Shown here: piece after piece, positions 34,044-42,134 of the stretch | Numbering within the stretch: the first letter of the stretch is position 1 | Layout: every line of letters begins with the position of its first letter | DNA from: Ectopseudomonas chengduensis | GTDB taxonomy: Bacteria; Pseudomonadota; Gammaproteobacteria; Pseudomonadales; Pseudomonadaceae | DNA: 64,000 nucleotides | NCBI RefSeq assembly: GCF_015712065.1 | Contig: NZ_JACFYZ010000016.1 | Coordinates: 27,192 to 91,191, forward strand | Direction of reading: 5' to 3' | Notes under the pieces: generated by a model | What the model saw: only the letters and a program-made list of their open reading frames with translations | Databases searched by the model: none | Told to the model about the DNA's origin: nothing | Made by a program: the position numbers and the translations under genes

Positions 34044-34454
34044 GTGACATCGGATGTCCACACCAAAAACACAAGGACAGCGCTTTACCACCAAGCCTTC
34101 TGGTGCGCTGCCTTGCTACTGGCATCAGGCAGTTGGCTTTATCAAGAATATATAATCAGAGTACTAATAGCCCTTGCAGCAACAACACTGTATTTTGCTC
34201 TCGCAGTTACAAACTATAAGCTCGGGAACAAGCTCATTTGGCTTTGCTTTGCCCCAGCGGCTGGCGTTATGTTCGTCACGGCGTACCCAATAACAAGCTT
34301 GTGGTACTACCTATACATCGGCATAGTCGGACAGCCCTTCACCACAAGCATTGCAGGCGCAATCGGCATAATGAGCGTCAACACCGCTATTGCTGTAGTC
34401 ATTCCAATGCTAATTTGCATCTACCTACTCAGGTCGCGGCGTCATGCCCTCTAA
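34044..34454 (+). CDS. integron cassette 4 membrane protein, unknown
   Basis: 136 residues with four predicted transmembrane stretches (AFWCAALLLASGSWLY; VLIALAATTLYFALAV; LIWLCFAPAAGVMFVTA; TAIAVVIPMLICIYLL). Very short loops; ends in a basic tail RSRRHAL. No family recognised. The start is GTG 34044; the nearby ATG is out of frame. Cassette limits 34029-34510. Confidence 0.72.
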   Translation: MTSDVHTKNTRTALYHQAFWCAALLLASGSWLYQEYIIRVLIALAATTLYFALAVTNYKLGNKLIWLCFAPAAGVMFVTAYPITSLWYYLYIGIVGQPFTTSIAGAIGIMSVNTAIAVVIPMLICIYLLRSRRHAL

Positions 34455-34516
34455 CAATTGGTTCAAGTCGCTCACTCGGGACCGGCTAAAGCCCGCCCCT
34501 TATCCAAACGTTAGGC
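34449..34516 (+). other. attC site of cassette 4
   Basis: Left box CTCTAAC and right core GTTAGGC (perfect GTTRRRY), 68 bases, shorter than its neighbours because part of the GTTCGCTGCGCTCACT segment is missing. Confidence 0.82.
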
Positions 34517-34528
34517 ATTGATTTTCCA

Positions 34529-34831
34529 ATGATTTTCGCCGAGATGACGTACGAGAAACACTACGACGACATTCACAATGAATTGCTTTCGTTCATAACG
34601 GCACGCTTTTCACGCGTCGTAGCCGGGCATCAGGGGGACTCATACATTTGGATATTTGATGGTGGCGAAAAAGTGGCAATCGATACATTTACCTCCATGA
34701 AGCATCAGATCAAATCTTCAAAACCTGGCTCACACGTTCAGAAAGTAATTGATGCTTTACGGCAAAAGTACAGGTTGACGGTGTACGATACCCCAGAGTT
34801 CGAGGATTTTGAGGATCAACCAGTTGCCTAA
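34529..34831 (+). CDS. integron cassette 5 protein, unknown
   Basis: 100 residues, soluble. Alternating strand/helix character: SRVVAGHQGDSYIWIFDGGEKVAIDTF (two strands) then a helix SHVQKVIDALRQKY and an acidic tail DTPEFEDFEDQ. The acidic end and small size are reminiscent of antitoxin or immunity proteins, but that is only an impression. ATG 34529 is used; ATG 34544 (MTYEKHYDD) is an alternative. Cassette limits 34511-34909. Confidence 0.7.
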   Translation: MIFAEMTYEKHYDDIHNELLSFITARFSRVVAGHQGDSYIWIFDGGEKVAIDTFTSMKHQIKSSKPGSHVQKVIDALRQKYRLTVYDTPEFEDFEDQPVA

Positions 34832-34915
34832 CATCTTGGTCAAGGCCGCTCCCTCCGATCGCTGGACGCTGCGCAGTAAAGCACCGCGGATCGCCCCTTA
34901 CCTACAACGTTATGC
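34826..34915 (+). other. attC site of cassette 5 (divergent type)
   Basis: Left box GCCTAAC, right core GTTATGC, 90 bases. The internal sequence (CATCTTGGTCAAGGCCGCTC and CGCGGATCGCCCCTTACC) differs from the other attC sites, so this cassette probably came from another array. Confidence 0.8.
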
Positions 34916-34918
34916 ACC

Positions 34919-35320
34919 ATGAACCAAATTCGAATGAAACGTGAAATAGAAGAGAATGCGGAGACTATTCGTCGCCTTCATTCACGCATAAAAGAAACCC
35001 TTGAGCTTCGTGACTTGAACCCATTGAAAAGACGGGAGTGGGAACGCGCTTGCAAAGAGTTTCACGCTAGATATCAAACCTTGTCATTCCCTTGCAACTA
35101 CGCTGAGGCGCTACAAAAAATCAAAGACGGCGATCAGTTGTCGGTTGAATCTGCTCTGTGCTTTGTAGAACTAAGGCCATATTTTTTCCGGTCGGGCTAT
35201 ATGTACAGGGAGCTGATCCGAAGGCTAAAGAATGCGAATCTTGCTGGCAGCCACCGGGAGCGACGGGACGTAATTATTCACGCATACCGTCAGTGGAGAG
35301 CAAGCCAGTGTAAAGCATAA
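34919..35320 (+). CDS. integron cassette 6 protein, unknown
   Basis: 133 residues, soluble, strongly basic and helical (MKREIEENAETIRRLHSRIK; LNPLKRREWERACKEFHARY; YRELIRRLKNANLAGSHRER). It has a coiled-coil-like start and many arginines, so it might bind nucleic acid or a partner protein, but there is no family I recognise. ATG follows the previous attC core by 3 bases. Cassette limits 34910-35385. Confidence 0.72.
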   Translation: MNQIRMKREIEENAETIRRLHSRIKETLELRDLNPLKRREWERACKEFHARYQTLSFPCNYAEALQKIKDGDQLSVESALCFVELRPYFFRSGYMYRELIRRLKNANLAGSHRERRDVIIHAYRQWRASQCKA

Positions 35321-35391
35321 CAATTTGTTCCAGCCGTTCGCCTTGCTCACTTGGAACCGGCTAAAGACGGACCCTTAACCAAACGTTATAC
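35315..35391 (+). other. attC site of cassette 6
   Basis: Left box GCATAAC, right core GTTATAC, 77 bases. Recognisably of the same type as the first four sites (GTTCCAGCCGTTCGCC; GGCTAAAG; CCCTTAACCAAACG) but more diverged. Confidence 0.8.
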
Positions 35392-35403
35392 ACAGGCAGA
35401 AAC

Positions 35404-35676
35404 ATGCTCAGAATTCTCAAAAATGCGCTGCTCATCGCTACGCCATACAGCATAATTTCCTCGCTACTAGCTTTTGCTGTGACCTTGAATTGGGCCGCAG
35501 TTAGCGATGGCGAAAACCAAACAATCTATTATGGCTTTGATACTGTTAAGTTTTTAATTAAGTCTTACGGGGTCGTTAATTATTTTCTCGGCTTGGTGCC
35601 GCAGTTTATATTTATTTTCACAGTCATGATTCCTGCTCTCATCACACAAGGCTATATTTTTTATCGCAAGCCTTAG
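35404..35676 (+). CDS. integron cassette 7 membrane protein, unknown
   Basis: 90 residues with two predicted transmembrane stretches (about 8-30 LLIATPYSIISSLLAFAVTL, and 58-82 YFLGLVPQFIFIFTVMIPAL), joined by a polar loop with NWAAVSDGENQTIYYGF. No family recognised. The cassette starts at 35386 and ends at a degenerate attC; about 40 bases separate the stop codon from the attC left box, unlike the other cassettes where they overlap. Confidence 0.7.
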   Translation: MLRILKNALLIATPYSIISSLLAFAVTLNWAAVSDGENQTIYYGFDTVKFLIKSYGVVNYFLGLVPQFIFIFTVMIPALITQGYIFYRKP

Positions 35677-35717
35677 CGCCGCATGAATACAATCCCAAAC
35701 AATAGTTATGAGTACGC

Positions 35718-35795
35718 GCACAACAAATGGTTCAAGTCGTTCGCTGCGCTCACTCGGGAAGGCCTAAATCCCGGCCCTTAACCAATACGCTATCG
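35718..35795 (+). other. degenerate terminal attC site
   Basis: The body (AAATGGTTCAAGTCGTTCGC; CCCGGCCCTTAACCAA) is clearly attC-like, but the left box is GCACAAC and the right core has decayed to GCTATCG instead of GTTRRRY. It closes the array 9 bases before the HD-domain gene and is probably no longer a good recombination site. Confidence 0.7.
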
Positions 35796-35804
35796 AGCCT
35801 CTAA

Positions 35805-36410
35805 ATGACCCCTCTGCCATCATCTTGGGCCAGCGCCTGGTCAGATCTCGGCCTACAGTCTCCGCCTGGTCTGTTCGAGCAGCTCGTTCGTGCCTACGAG
35901 GAACCGCAGCGGCACTATCACTCGCTGCAGCATCTGCGCGAATGCCTGATGCATTTCGAGCAGGCGCGGCATCTGGCGCAGCAGCCGGGGGAGGTGGCCA
36001 TCGCGCTCTGGTTCCATGACGCCATCTACGACGTGCGCGGCAAGGATAACGAGCGCCTGAGTGCAGATTGGGCCATCCGGGTGCTGGCGAGCTGTCAGGC
36101 CAGCCAGGCGACGTTGGCGCGGGTCGAGCAACTGATCATGGTCACCCGGCATGATGCGACGCCGAACGAGCCGGATGAGCAGTTGCTGGTGGATATCGAC
36201 TTGGCCATTCTCGGCGCCACGCCGGAGCGTTTCGCCGAGTACGACGCCCAGGTGCGTGCCGAGTACGCCTGGGTGCCGGGCTTTGTCTACCGAATGAAGC
36301 GGCGCAGCGTTCTCCAGTCATTTCTGGCGCGCTCGATGATCTACAGCACTGATCATTTCAGGGCGCGCTACGAGGCACAGGCTCGGATCAATCTAGCTGG
36401 CGTGATTTGA
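35805..36410 (+). CDS. predicted HD-superfamily metal-dependent phosphohydrolase
   Basis: 201 residues. HYHSLQHLRECL supplies the first histidines and ALWFHDAIYD the HD dyad typical of a family of small predicted phosphohydrolases; a further conserved D lies in LVDIDLAILG. The substrate is unknown. The gene is GC-rich and host-like and no attC follows it, so I take it as chromosomal, with the integron ending just upstream. No strong ribosome site is visible before ATG 35805; the original upstream region may have been replaced by the array. Confidence 0.8.
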   Translation: MTPLPSSWASAWSDLGLQSPPGLFEQLVRAYEEPQRHYHSLQHLRECLMHFEQARHLAQQPGEVAIALWFHDAIYDVRGKDNERLSADWAIRVLASCQASQATLARVEQLIMVTRHDATPNEPDEQLLVDIDLAILGATPERFAEYDAQVRAEYAWVPGFVYRMKRRSVLQSFLARSMIYSTDHFRARYEAQARINLAGVI

Positions 36411-36496
36411 AAGGAGATTGAGCGAGGTCTGCATCGCATTCGCCGCGACAAGCGTTCTATGCTGTGAATAGTGGCCATTCGACAGAGGGAGCGAAC

Positions 36497-37594
36497 GTGC
36501 CGTTGTTCAACGCCTTGCTGCGTGCGCTTGACCCTTTGCATGGAGTGCCTGAAGCGACTCGGCAGGCGTTTGCTTGCTGGTATCTGCAGGCGAAGATTCC
36601 GCAGATTCGCTACGTCGCTTTTCTGACCACGGCGCTGTATCTGATCTATGCCGCCATCGAGCAGAATGTCGAGACCGATCAGCCTTTCGCGCGGCTCATG
36701 GTCCATGCGCTGCTGGTGCCGGCAGCATTGCTGGCCATCGGATTGCTGAGTTTCCAGCCAAGGCGGCAACCCTTGATGCTGGGGTTGCTGTCACTCGCGC
36801 CCATCATCTCGGTGTTGTCCAATCTCTACTTCAATTTCGGCTCACCGCGTTTTGCCTTTTACGCGCCGGAAATCTATCTCAACCTGATGTGGACCTTCGC
36901 CATCTCCGGGCTGGCGCTCAAGCGTGCTATGGCTACGGCGTTGTTCTCACTGGCCGCGATTATGCTGGTCACGCTCGAGCACTCGCTGACGCCCGGCATG
37001 CAGCGCCTGCACCTGATCTGGATTCTTGCGTCGTTCTCCTTCGGCCTGCTCAGCGCCTTTCTTCTGGAAAAGGCGCACAAACACATGTTCCTGCATCAGG
37101 ACAGCCTGGCCCTCAGTGCCAGTGTCGACAGCCTGACCGGGCTGTGGAATCGCTCGCGCACGCTGCATTTTCTGATCGAGGAAGTCGCGCGGTCCAATCG
37201 CTATGGCACGCCGTTCTCGGTGGTGCTGATCGACATCGACCACTTCAAGAGCGTTAACGATACTCATGGCCATGCGGTGGGGGACAGTGTGCTGCGCCAG
37301 TTCGCCGGGCTGCTGCGCGACGGCGTGCGAGTGATGGATAAGGTCGGGCGGCTTGGCGGCGAGGAGTTTCTCATCATCCTGCCGGAGATCGATGCTGCCC
37401 ACGCAGAGCAGGCGGTGCAGGCCCTGCAAAAACGTATCAACGGCTTTTCCTTCGACCGGGTGCAACGCAAGAGTGCCAGTTTCGGCATTGCCGAATATCG
37501 TCCTGGCGAAAGCCTGGATTGCCTGATGGAGCGTGCGGACCAGGCGATGTACCGCGCCAAGGCCAATGGCCGTGACCGTATCGAGATACTGTGA
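36497..37594 (+). CDS. membrane diguanylate cyclase (GGDEF)
   Basis: 365 residues. About six transmembrane helices over residues 35-190 form an integral-membrane sensor of a type I cannot name. The GGDEF domain covers 205-365 with GGEEF at 287-291, the substrate-binding DIDHFKSVND, and an I-site RVMD (278-281) five residues before GGEEF. It should make c-di-GMP at the inner membrane with product inhibition. GTG 36497 follows GAGGGAG at good spacing and is preferred to GTG 36464. It is the second GGDEF gene in the window. Confidence 0.87.
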   Translation: MPLFNALLRALDPLHGVPEATRQAFACWYLQAKIPQIRYVAFLTTALYLIYAAIEQNVETDQPFARLMVHALLVPAALLAIGLLSFQPRRQPLMLGLLSLAPIISVLSNLYFNFGSPRFAFYAPEIYLNLMWTFAISGLALKRAMATALFSLAAIMLVTLEHSLTPGMQRLHLIWILASFSFGLLSAFLLEKAHKHMFLHQDSLALSASVDSLTGLWNRSRTLHFLIEEVARSNRYGTPFSVVLIDIDHFKSVNDTHGHAVGDSVLRQFAGLLRDGVRVMDKVGRLGGEEFLIILPEIDAAHAEQAVQALQKRINGFSFDRVQRKSASFGIAEYRPGESLDCLMERADQAMYRAKANGRDRIEIL

Positions 37595-37664
37595 GCGCTT
37601 GGGCCTGAACCGCTCATGTGCGGCTCTGGTCGAAACCGCTGCAACCCTTCCCGTGGAGACCACC

Positions 37665-38030
37665 ATGCACAGAACTGCGCACTTTCTTCTCGCGGCTGCG
37701 GCCGTTCCCCTGCTGCTTGCCGGCTGCGCCAGGTCGTCCGGTGAGCAGGATGCCAGGGTGACGGAGCAATGGTTGGGGCGCTGGAACGGGCCCGAGGGTA
37801 CCTATCTGGATATCAGTGGCACGCCGGCCGACTACCGGCTGACCATCGCCAACCTCGACGGCCCGCGCCGCTTCGTCGGGCGTGCGCAGGGGGCGAAGAT
37901 CGTCTTCGTGCGCGATGGCGTGGTGGAGAGCATCAGCGCCACCGACGGTGAAGCTACCGGCATGAAATGGCTGTTGGATAAACAGAACTGCTTGACCGTG
38001 CGCACCGGCGAGGGCTATTGCCGCGATTGA
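37665..38030 (+). CDS. small lipoprotein, unknown function
   Basis: 121 residues with a lipoprotein signal: hydrophobic segment and lipobox LLAGC (C20). The mature domain is a compact beta-rich unit (VTEQWLGRWNGPEGTYLDIS; YRLTIANLDGPRRFVGRAQG; CLTVRTGEGYCRD) with two cysteines that may pair in the periplasm. No family name can be given. It lies 70 bases after the GGDEF gene and about 60 before sbcC. Confidence 0.75.
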   Translation: MHRTAHFLLAAAAVPLLLAGCARSSGEQDARVTEQWLGRWNGPEGTYLDISGTPADYRLTIANLDGPRRFVGRAQGAKIVFVRDGVVESISATDGEATGMKWLLDKQNCLTVRTGEGYCRD

Positions 38031-38090
38031 GCCAGCGCGCCGCCGATGACAATGCCAGAATGAGCGCTTCCAACGGCTTATGACCTGTGC

Positions 38091-41000
38091 ATGAAAATCC
38101 TCAGCCTGCGCCTCAAGAACCTCAATTCCCTCAAGGGCGAGTGGAAGATCGACTTCGCTGCCGAGCCTTTCGCCGGTAGCGGTTTGTTCGCCATCACCGG
38201 GCCGACCGGTGCGGGCAAGACCACCTTGCTCGACGCCATCTGTCTGGCCCTGTATCACCGCACGCCGCGCATGAGCACGCTGTCGGCCAGTGGCAACGAG
38301 CTGATGACGCGGCATACCGCCGACTGCCTGGCCGAGGTCGAGTTCGAGGTCAAGGGGCAGGGCTACCGCGCCTTCTGGAGCCAGCGCCGTGCGCGGGACA
38401 AGGTCGACGGTGCGCTGCAGGCGCCCAAGGTGGAGCTGGCGCGTATCGCTGATGGCGAAATTCTCACCGACAAGATTCGCGAGAAGGAAAGTCTCACCGC
38501 TGAACTGACCGGCCTGGATTTCGAGCGTTTCACCAAGTCGATGCTGCTCGCTCAGGGTGGCTTCGCGGCTTTTCTCGAAGCCAATGCCAACCAGCGCGCC
38601 GAGCTGCTGGAGGAACTGACCGGCACCGAGATTTACGGGCAGATATCCCAACAGGTCTACGAGCGTACCAAGGCTGCCGAACAGGCACTCAATATGCTGA
38701 AAAGCCGCGCCCAGGGCATGGAGTTGCTCGATGAAGCGCAGCGCACCGAGCTGCAGGCCGAGCAGCAGCGTCTGAGCTTGGAGGAGTCGCCGCTGCTGGC
38801 CCGGCAGCAAGCTCTGCAAAGCCAGCGCCGTTGGCGTGAGGCGCTACAGCAGGCCGAGCAGCAACGGGAGCAGGCGCGACTCGGACTGGAGCAGGCCCAG
38901 CTGGCTCGTAACGAGGCAGCCGGTGAACTGCAGCGCCTGGCCGCCAGTGAGCCGGCTGCTCGATTGCAGCCGCTGTATCTGGCCTGGCAGCAGGCGCAGC
39001 AGGACAGGCAGCAGGCACAGCAGGTGCTGGATGACCTGCATCAGCAGCAACGCCACAGCACCGAGCGCGAGCACCAGCAACTCTGGCTGGCCAGCCGCTA
39101 TGCCCAGCAAAGCCTGAGCCTGCGTCACGCGGAGCTGCAGCGTCTGGCCGGGCAGCGTGAAACGCTGCACGCACGCATGAGCGCTGCGCCGCAACGGGAA
39201 CGCCTGGGCGAGCTTCTGGGTAGTTGGCGTGTGCAGTTCGATCAGCGCGGGCAACTGCTCAAGGAGCAACAGGCACTGCACGCACGCATGGCGCAGGAGG
39301 GTGAACAGCTCGCCGCCTTGCAGCAGCAGCGTGATCAGCTCGGTGTGCAGCAGGCCGACGCGCTGAAGCGGCTGGAGGATGCGCGCGCCAGCGAGGCCAG
39401 ACAGCAGAGCGAGCTGCAGGCCCTGCTGGGCGAGGGCGACGAGGCTGGACTGCGCCAGCGTTGGCAGCAACTGCAAGTGCAAGGGCGCGTATTGGATCGT
39501 CTGGAGCAGCTGGCGCAGAGCCGCGAGCAAACGGCTGCACAGATAGCCGAGTTGACCCCGCGTCTGGCTCAGTTGCAGCAACAGCACACCCGCAAGAACG
39601 ATGAAATCACCGGCCTGCGCGAGCGCTACAAGGCGCTCAAGCAACAGCAGGCCGACAAGGAAAAGCTGCTGGAGCAGGAGCAGCGCATTCAGGATCTGGA
39701 AGCCTACCGCGCCCAGCTGCAGCCGGGCGAAGCCTGCCCGTTGTGTGGTTCGCTCGAGCATCCGGCGGTCAGTCAGTACCAGGCGCTCAACGTCTCTGCC
39801 ACGCGCCAGGCGCTGGAGCAGTGCCGCAACGAACTGGCGCAACTGGAAAGCCAGGGCGGCATTCTGCGTGACGAGCTGACCCGGCTGGTCACGCAGATCG
39901 CTCAGGTTCAGCAGCAACTGGAGCAGGCGAGCCAGCAGGCCGCCCAGCAGGACGCGCAATGGCAGCAGCAACTGACCGAGCAGGCCTTGCAGCTTTCTGA
40001 CGGTGCCGCTTTGTGCGAATTGCAGCGCCAGCATGAGCAGAGTCTGACGCATCTGCAGACGCGACTCGCCTCGGTCGAGGCCGGGCAGGCGCAACTGGCA
40101 CAGGCGCGTGGTGCGCGTGAAGTGGCCGAGCGGGCGTTGGCTGATGCGCAGCAGCGCCAGGCGCTACTGGCGCGTGATGAGGAGAACCTGCAGGCGCGAC
40201 AAGCCGAGCAGGGCCAGGACCTGCAGCGTTTGCAGCAGGCGCTTCGGCATCACGAGCAAGTGCTGCTGAGCAGTCTTGAGGGCTTTGCTGTTGAGTTGCC
40301 ATCGGACGCTGGCCTCTGGCTGGACGAGCAGGAGCAGGCCTGGCGCGACTGGCAGCAGGCCCAGGCGCAGGATCAGCAACTGCAGGATCAGCAGCGCGAG
40401 GCGCAGCGCCTGCTCGCCGACGCCGAGACACAGGCCGGGCACTGGCAACAGCGCTGGCAGGACGAAGGTGCGCTGACGCTGGCTGAACCCGAGCCATCGG
40501 CACAGCCGCAACTGGCGTTGAATGAGGCCGCCAACAGCCTGGCCAGTGCTCAGCGCGAAAGCGATGCGTTGCGTGGCCGCGAGCAGAGTCAGCAGACCTT
40601 GTTTTTGCAGCTGCAGCAACGCTCGAGCGAGGCCGAGCAGCACTGGCTGACGGCTCTGACGGCCAGTCCTTTCAGCGATCTTGCGGCGTTTCTCGCCGCG
40701 CTGCTGGAAGAGGGCGAGCGAGAGCGTCTGGCGGCTTTGCAGGCACGTGTGGAGCGCGCGCTGACCGAGGCTTCGACGCTGTTGGCTGCCGCCGACGCGC
40801 AGCTGCAGCAACTCAGCGCCACGCCGCAGACCGAGTTGGCGCTTGGTGAACTGGATGAGCAGTTGCAGGTACTGCAGAGCGAATTGCGTGCACTGAGCCA
40901 GCGCCAGGGTGAGTTGCGCGCGCAGTTGCAGGCCGACGAGACGCGGCGCAGCAGCCAGCAGGCGCTGTTCGCCGAAATCAGTGCGCAGGAGAGTGAGCAG

Positions 41001-41525
41001 CGCCTGTGGCAACAGCTCAACGGCCTGATCGGCTCGGCCGACGGCGCCAAGTTCCGCAAGTTCGCCCAGGGCCTGACCCTCGACCACCTGATCCATCTGG
41101 CCAACCGCCAACTGACGCGCCTGCACGGCCGCTACCAGTTGGCGCGCAAGGGTAGCGGCGAACTCGAGCTGGAGGTGTGCGACACCTGGCAGGCTGATGT
41201 GGCGCGCGACTGCCGTACGCTGTCCGGTGGCGAGAGTTTCCTGGTCAGCCTGGCGCTGGCCTTGGCGCTGTCCGATCTGGTCAGCCACAAGACCAGTATT
41301 GATTCGCTGTTTCTCGATGAAGGCTTCGGTACGCTGGACGGCGAGACGCTGGAGGTTGCCCTGGATGCGCTGGACAACCTCAATGCCAGCGGCAAGACCA
41401 TCGGTGTGATCAGTCATGTCGAGGCGATGAAGGAGCGTATTCCCGTGCAACTGCGGGTGCACAAGGGCGTCGGCCTCGGTTACAGCCGACTCGATGCGCG
41501 TTTTGCGGTGAAGGAAGGAGCGTAG
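38091..41525 (+). CDS. sbcC: exonuclease subunit SbcC
   Basis: 1144 residues, the Rad50-like SMC ATPase partner of SbcD. Walker A is GPTGAGKT (37-44); long glutamine-rich coiled coils run on both sides of the zinc hook CPLC (C549, C552); the C-terminal half has the ABC signature LSGGESFLVSLALALALSD and Walker B SLFLDEGFGTLD. Together with SbcD it binds DNA ends and cleaves hairpins and protein-blocked ends. It is separated from sbcD by 6.6 kb, although the two are usually adjacent. The isochorismatase-like gene starts 3 bases after its stop. Confidence 0.95.
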   Translation: MKILSLRLKNLNSLKGEWKIDFAAEPFAGSGLFAITGPTGAGKTTLLDAICLALYHRTPRMSTLSASGNELMTRHTADCLAEVEFEVKGQGYRAFWSQRRARDKVDGALQAPKVELARIADGEILTDKIREKESLTAELTGLDFERFTKSMLLAQGGFAAFLEANANQRAELLEELTGTEIYGQISQQVYERTKAAEQALNMLKSRAQGMELLDEAQRTELQAEQQRLSLEESPLLARQQALQSQRRWREALQQAEQQREQARLGLEQAQLARNEAAGELQRLAASEPAARLQPLYLAWQQAQQDRQQAQQVLDDLHQQQRHSTEREHQQLWLASRYAQQSLSLRHAELQRLAGQRETLHARMSAAPQRERLGELLGSWRVQFDQRGQLLKEQQALHARMAQEGEQLAALQQQRDQLGVQQADALKRLEDARASEARQQSELQALLGEGDEAGLRQRWQQLQVQGRVLDRLEQLAQSREQTAAQIAELTPRLAQLQQQHTRKNDEITGLRERYKALKQQQADKEKLLEQEQRIQDLEAYRAQLQPGEACPLCGSLEHPAVSQYQALNVSATRQALEQCRNELAQLESQGGILRDELTRLVTQIAQVQQQLEQASQQAAQQDAQWQQQLTEQALQLSDGAALCELQRQHEQSLTHLQTRLASVEAGQAQLAQARGAREVAERALADAQQRQALLARDEENLQARQAEQGQDLQRLQQALRHHEQVLLSSLEGFAVELPSDAGLWLDEQEQAWRDWQQAQAQDQQLQDQQREAQRLLADAETQAGHWQQRWQDEGALTLAEPEPSAQPQLALNEAANSLASAQRESDALRGREQSQQTLFLQLQQRSSEAEQHWLTALTASPFSDLAAFLAALLEEGERERLAALQARVERALTEASTLLAAADAQLQQLSATPQTELALGELDEQLQVLQSELRALSQRQGELRAQLQADETRRSSQQALFAEISAQESEQRLWQQLNGLIGSADGAKFRKFAQGLTLDHLIHLANRQLTRLHGRYQLARKGSGELELEVCDTWQADVARDCRTLSGGESFLVSLALALALSDLVSHKTSIDSLFLDEGFGTLDGETLEVALDALDNLNASGKTIGVISHVEAMKERIPVQLRVHKGVGLGYSRLDARFAVKEGA

Positions 41526-41527
41526 TG

Positions 41528-42070
41528 ATGCTGATGCGAGCGAAGGATTCCACCCTGTTGGTGATCGATCTGCAGGAGCGGCTGCTGCCAGCCATCGACG
41601 GCGGCGCGGCGGTGATCGAGCAGGCTTCGTGGCTGGTGCGTTTGGCGCAGCGCCTGCAAGTGCCGGTGATCGCTACCGAACAGTATCCCAAGGGCCTGGG
41701 CTACACCGAGGCAGGCCTGCATGAGCTGCTGCCGGGCGAGGGGCTAAGGGAGAAGATTCATTTCTCGGCGACCGCAGGGGCTGGGGTGTTCGACTTGCCC
41801 GGTGGTGAGCGCCAGCAGTTCATCGTCTGTGGCACGGAAACTCATGTCTGCGTGCTGCAGACGGTAATGGGTCTGCTGGCGGCCGGGCGTGAAGTGTTCG
41901 TGGTCGACGAGGCAGTGGGATCGCGTCGGCCGCGTGACAAGGCACTGGGCCTGGCGCGCATGGAAGGTGCCGGGGCGGTCATCGTCTCGCGTGAGATGGT
42001 CGCCTTCGAGTGGCTGGAGCGGGCCGGTACCGAGCTGTTTCGCGAGATCAGCCGCGGTTTTATTCGCTGA
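41528..42070 (+). CDS. isochorismatase-family hydrolase
   Basis: 180 residues: D14 in LLVIDLQERL, K76 in LREKIHFS and nucleophile C108 in CGTETHVCVLQT form the family triad. Sequence and length are of the YcaC/ISOC-type hydrolases of unknown substrate. ATG 41528 has GGAG about 8 bases upstream; an overlapping GTG at 41525 is possible. Probably co-transcribed with sbcC. Confidence 0.87.
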   Translation: MLMRAKDSTLLVIDLQERLLPAIDGGAAVIEQASWLVRLAQRLQVPVIATEQYPKGLGYTEAGLHELLPGEGLREKIHFSATAGAGVFDLPGGERQQFIVCGTETHVCVLQTVMGLLAAGREVFVVDEAVGSRRPRDKALGLARMEGAGAVIVSREMVAFEWLERAGTELFREISRGFIR

Positions 42071-42072
42071 TT

Positions 42073-42134
42073 CGTAGCCCGGATGCAATCCGGGAATCTC
42101 TGCTAGCGCTGCCCCGGATTGCATCCGGGCTACG
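42073..42134. repeat. palindromic repeat CGTAGCCCGGATGCAATCCGG
   Basis: Perfect 21-base arms (42073-42093 and 42114-42134) around a 20-base loop, between convergent genes. The stop codon of the leftward gene lies inside the right arm. A lone left arm is at 31532. Confidence 0.85.

Larger units (their letters stand above)
31594..35795. mobile_element. chromosomal integron: intI, attI and seven gene cassettes
   Basis: A leftward intI, an attI region and seven consecutive cassettes with one ORF each, oriented rightward. Recombination points inferred from the core G/TT are 32755, 33140, 33504, 34028, 34510, 34909 and 35385, with a degenerate end near 35790. attC sites are 68-90 bases long. Those of cassettes 1-3 are nearly identical, as expected of a resident chromosomal array. 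The cassettes are clearly AT-richer than the flanking genes. The array is inserted between sbcD and the HD-domain gene that precedes sbcC by two more genes. Confidence 0.92.

Noticed and set aside
33071..35795. Possible CRISPR array because of similar sequences at intervals
   Set aside because: The repeated units are 68-90-base attC sites 360-520 bases apart, with ORFs between them, and no cas genes are present.
35805..36410. HD-domain gene as an eighth cassette
   Set aside because: No attC follows it, its base composition matches the host genes, and the preceding attC is degenerate.
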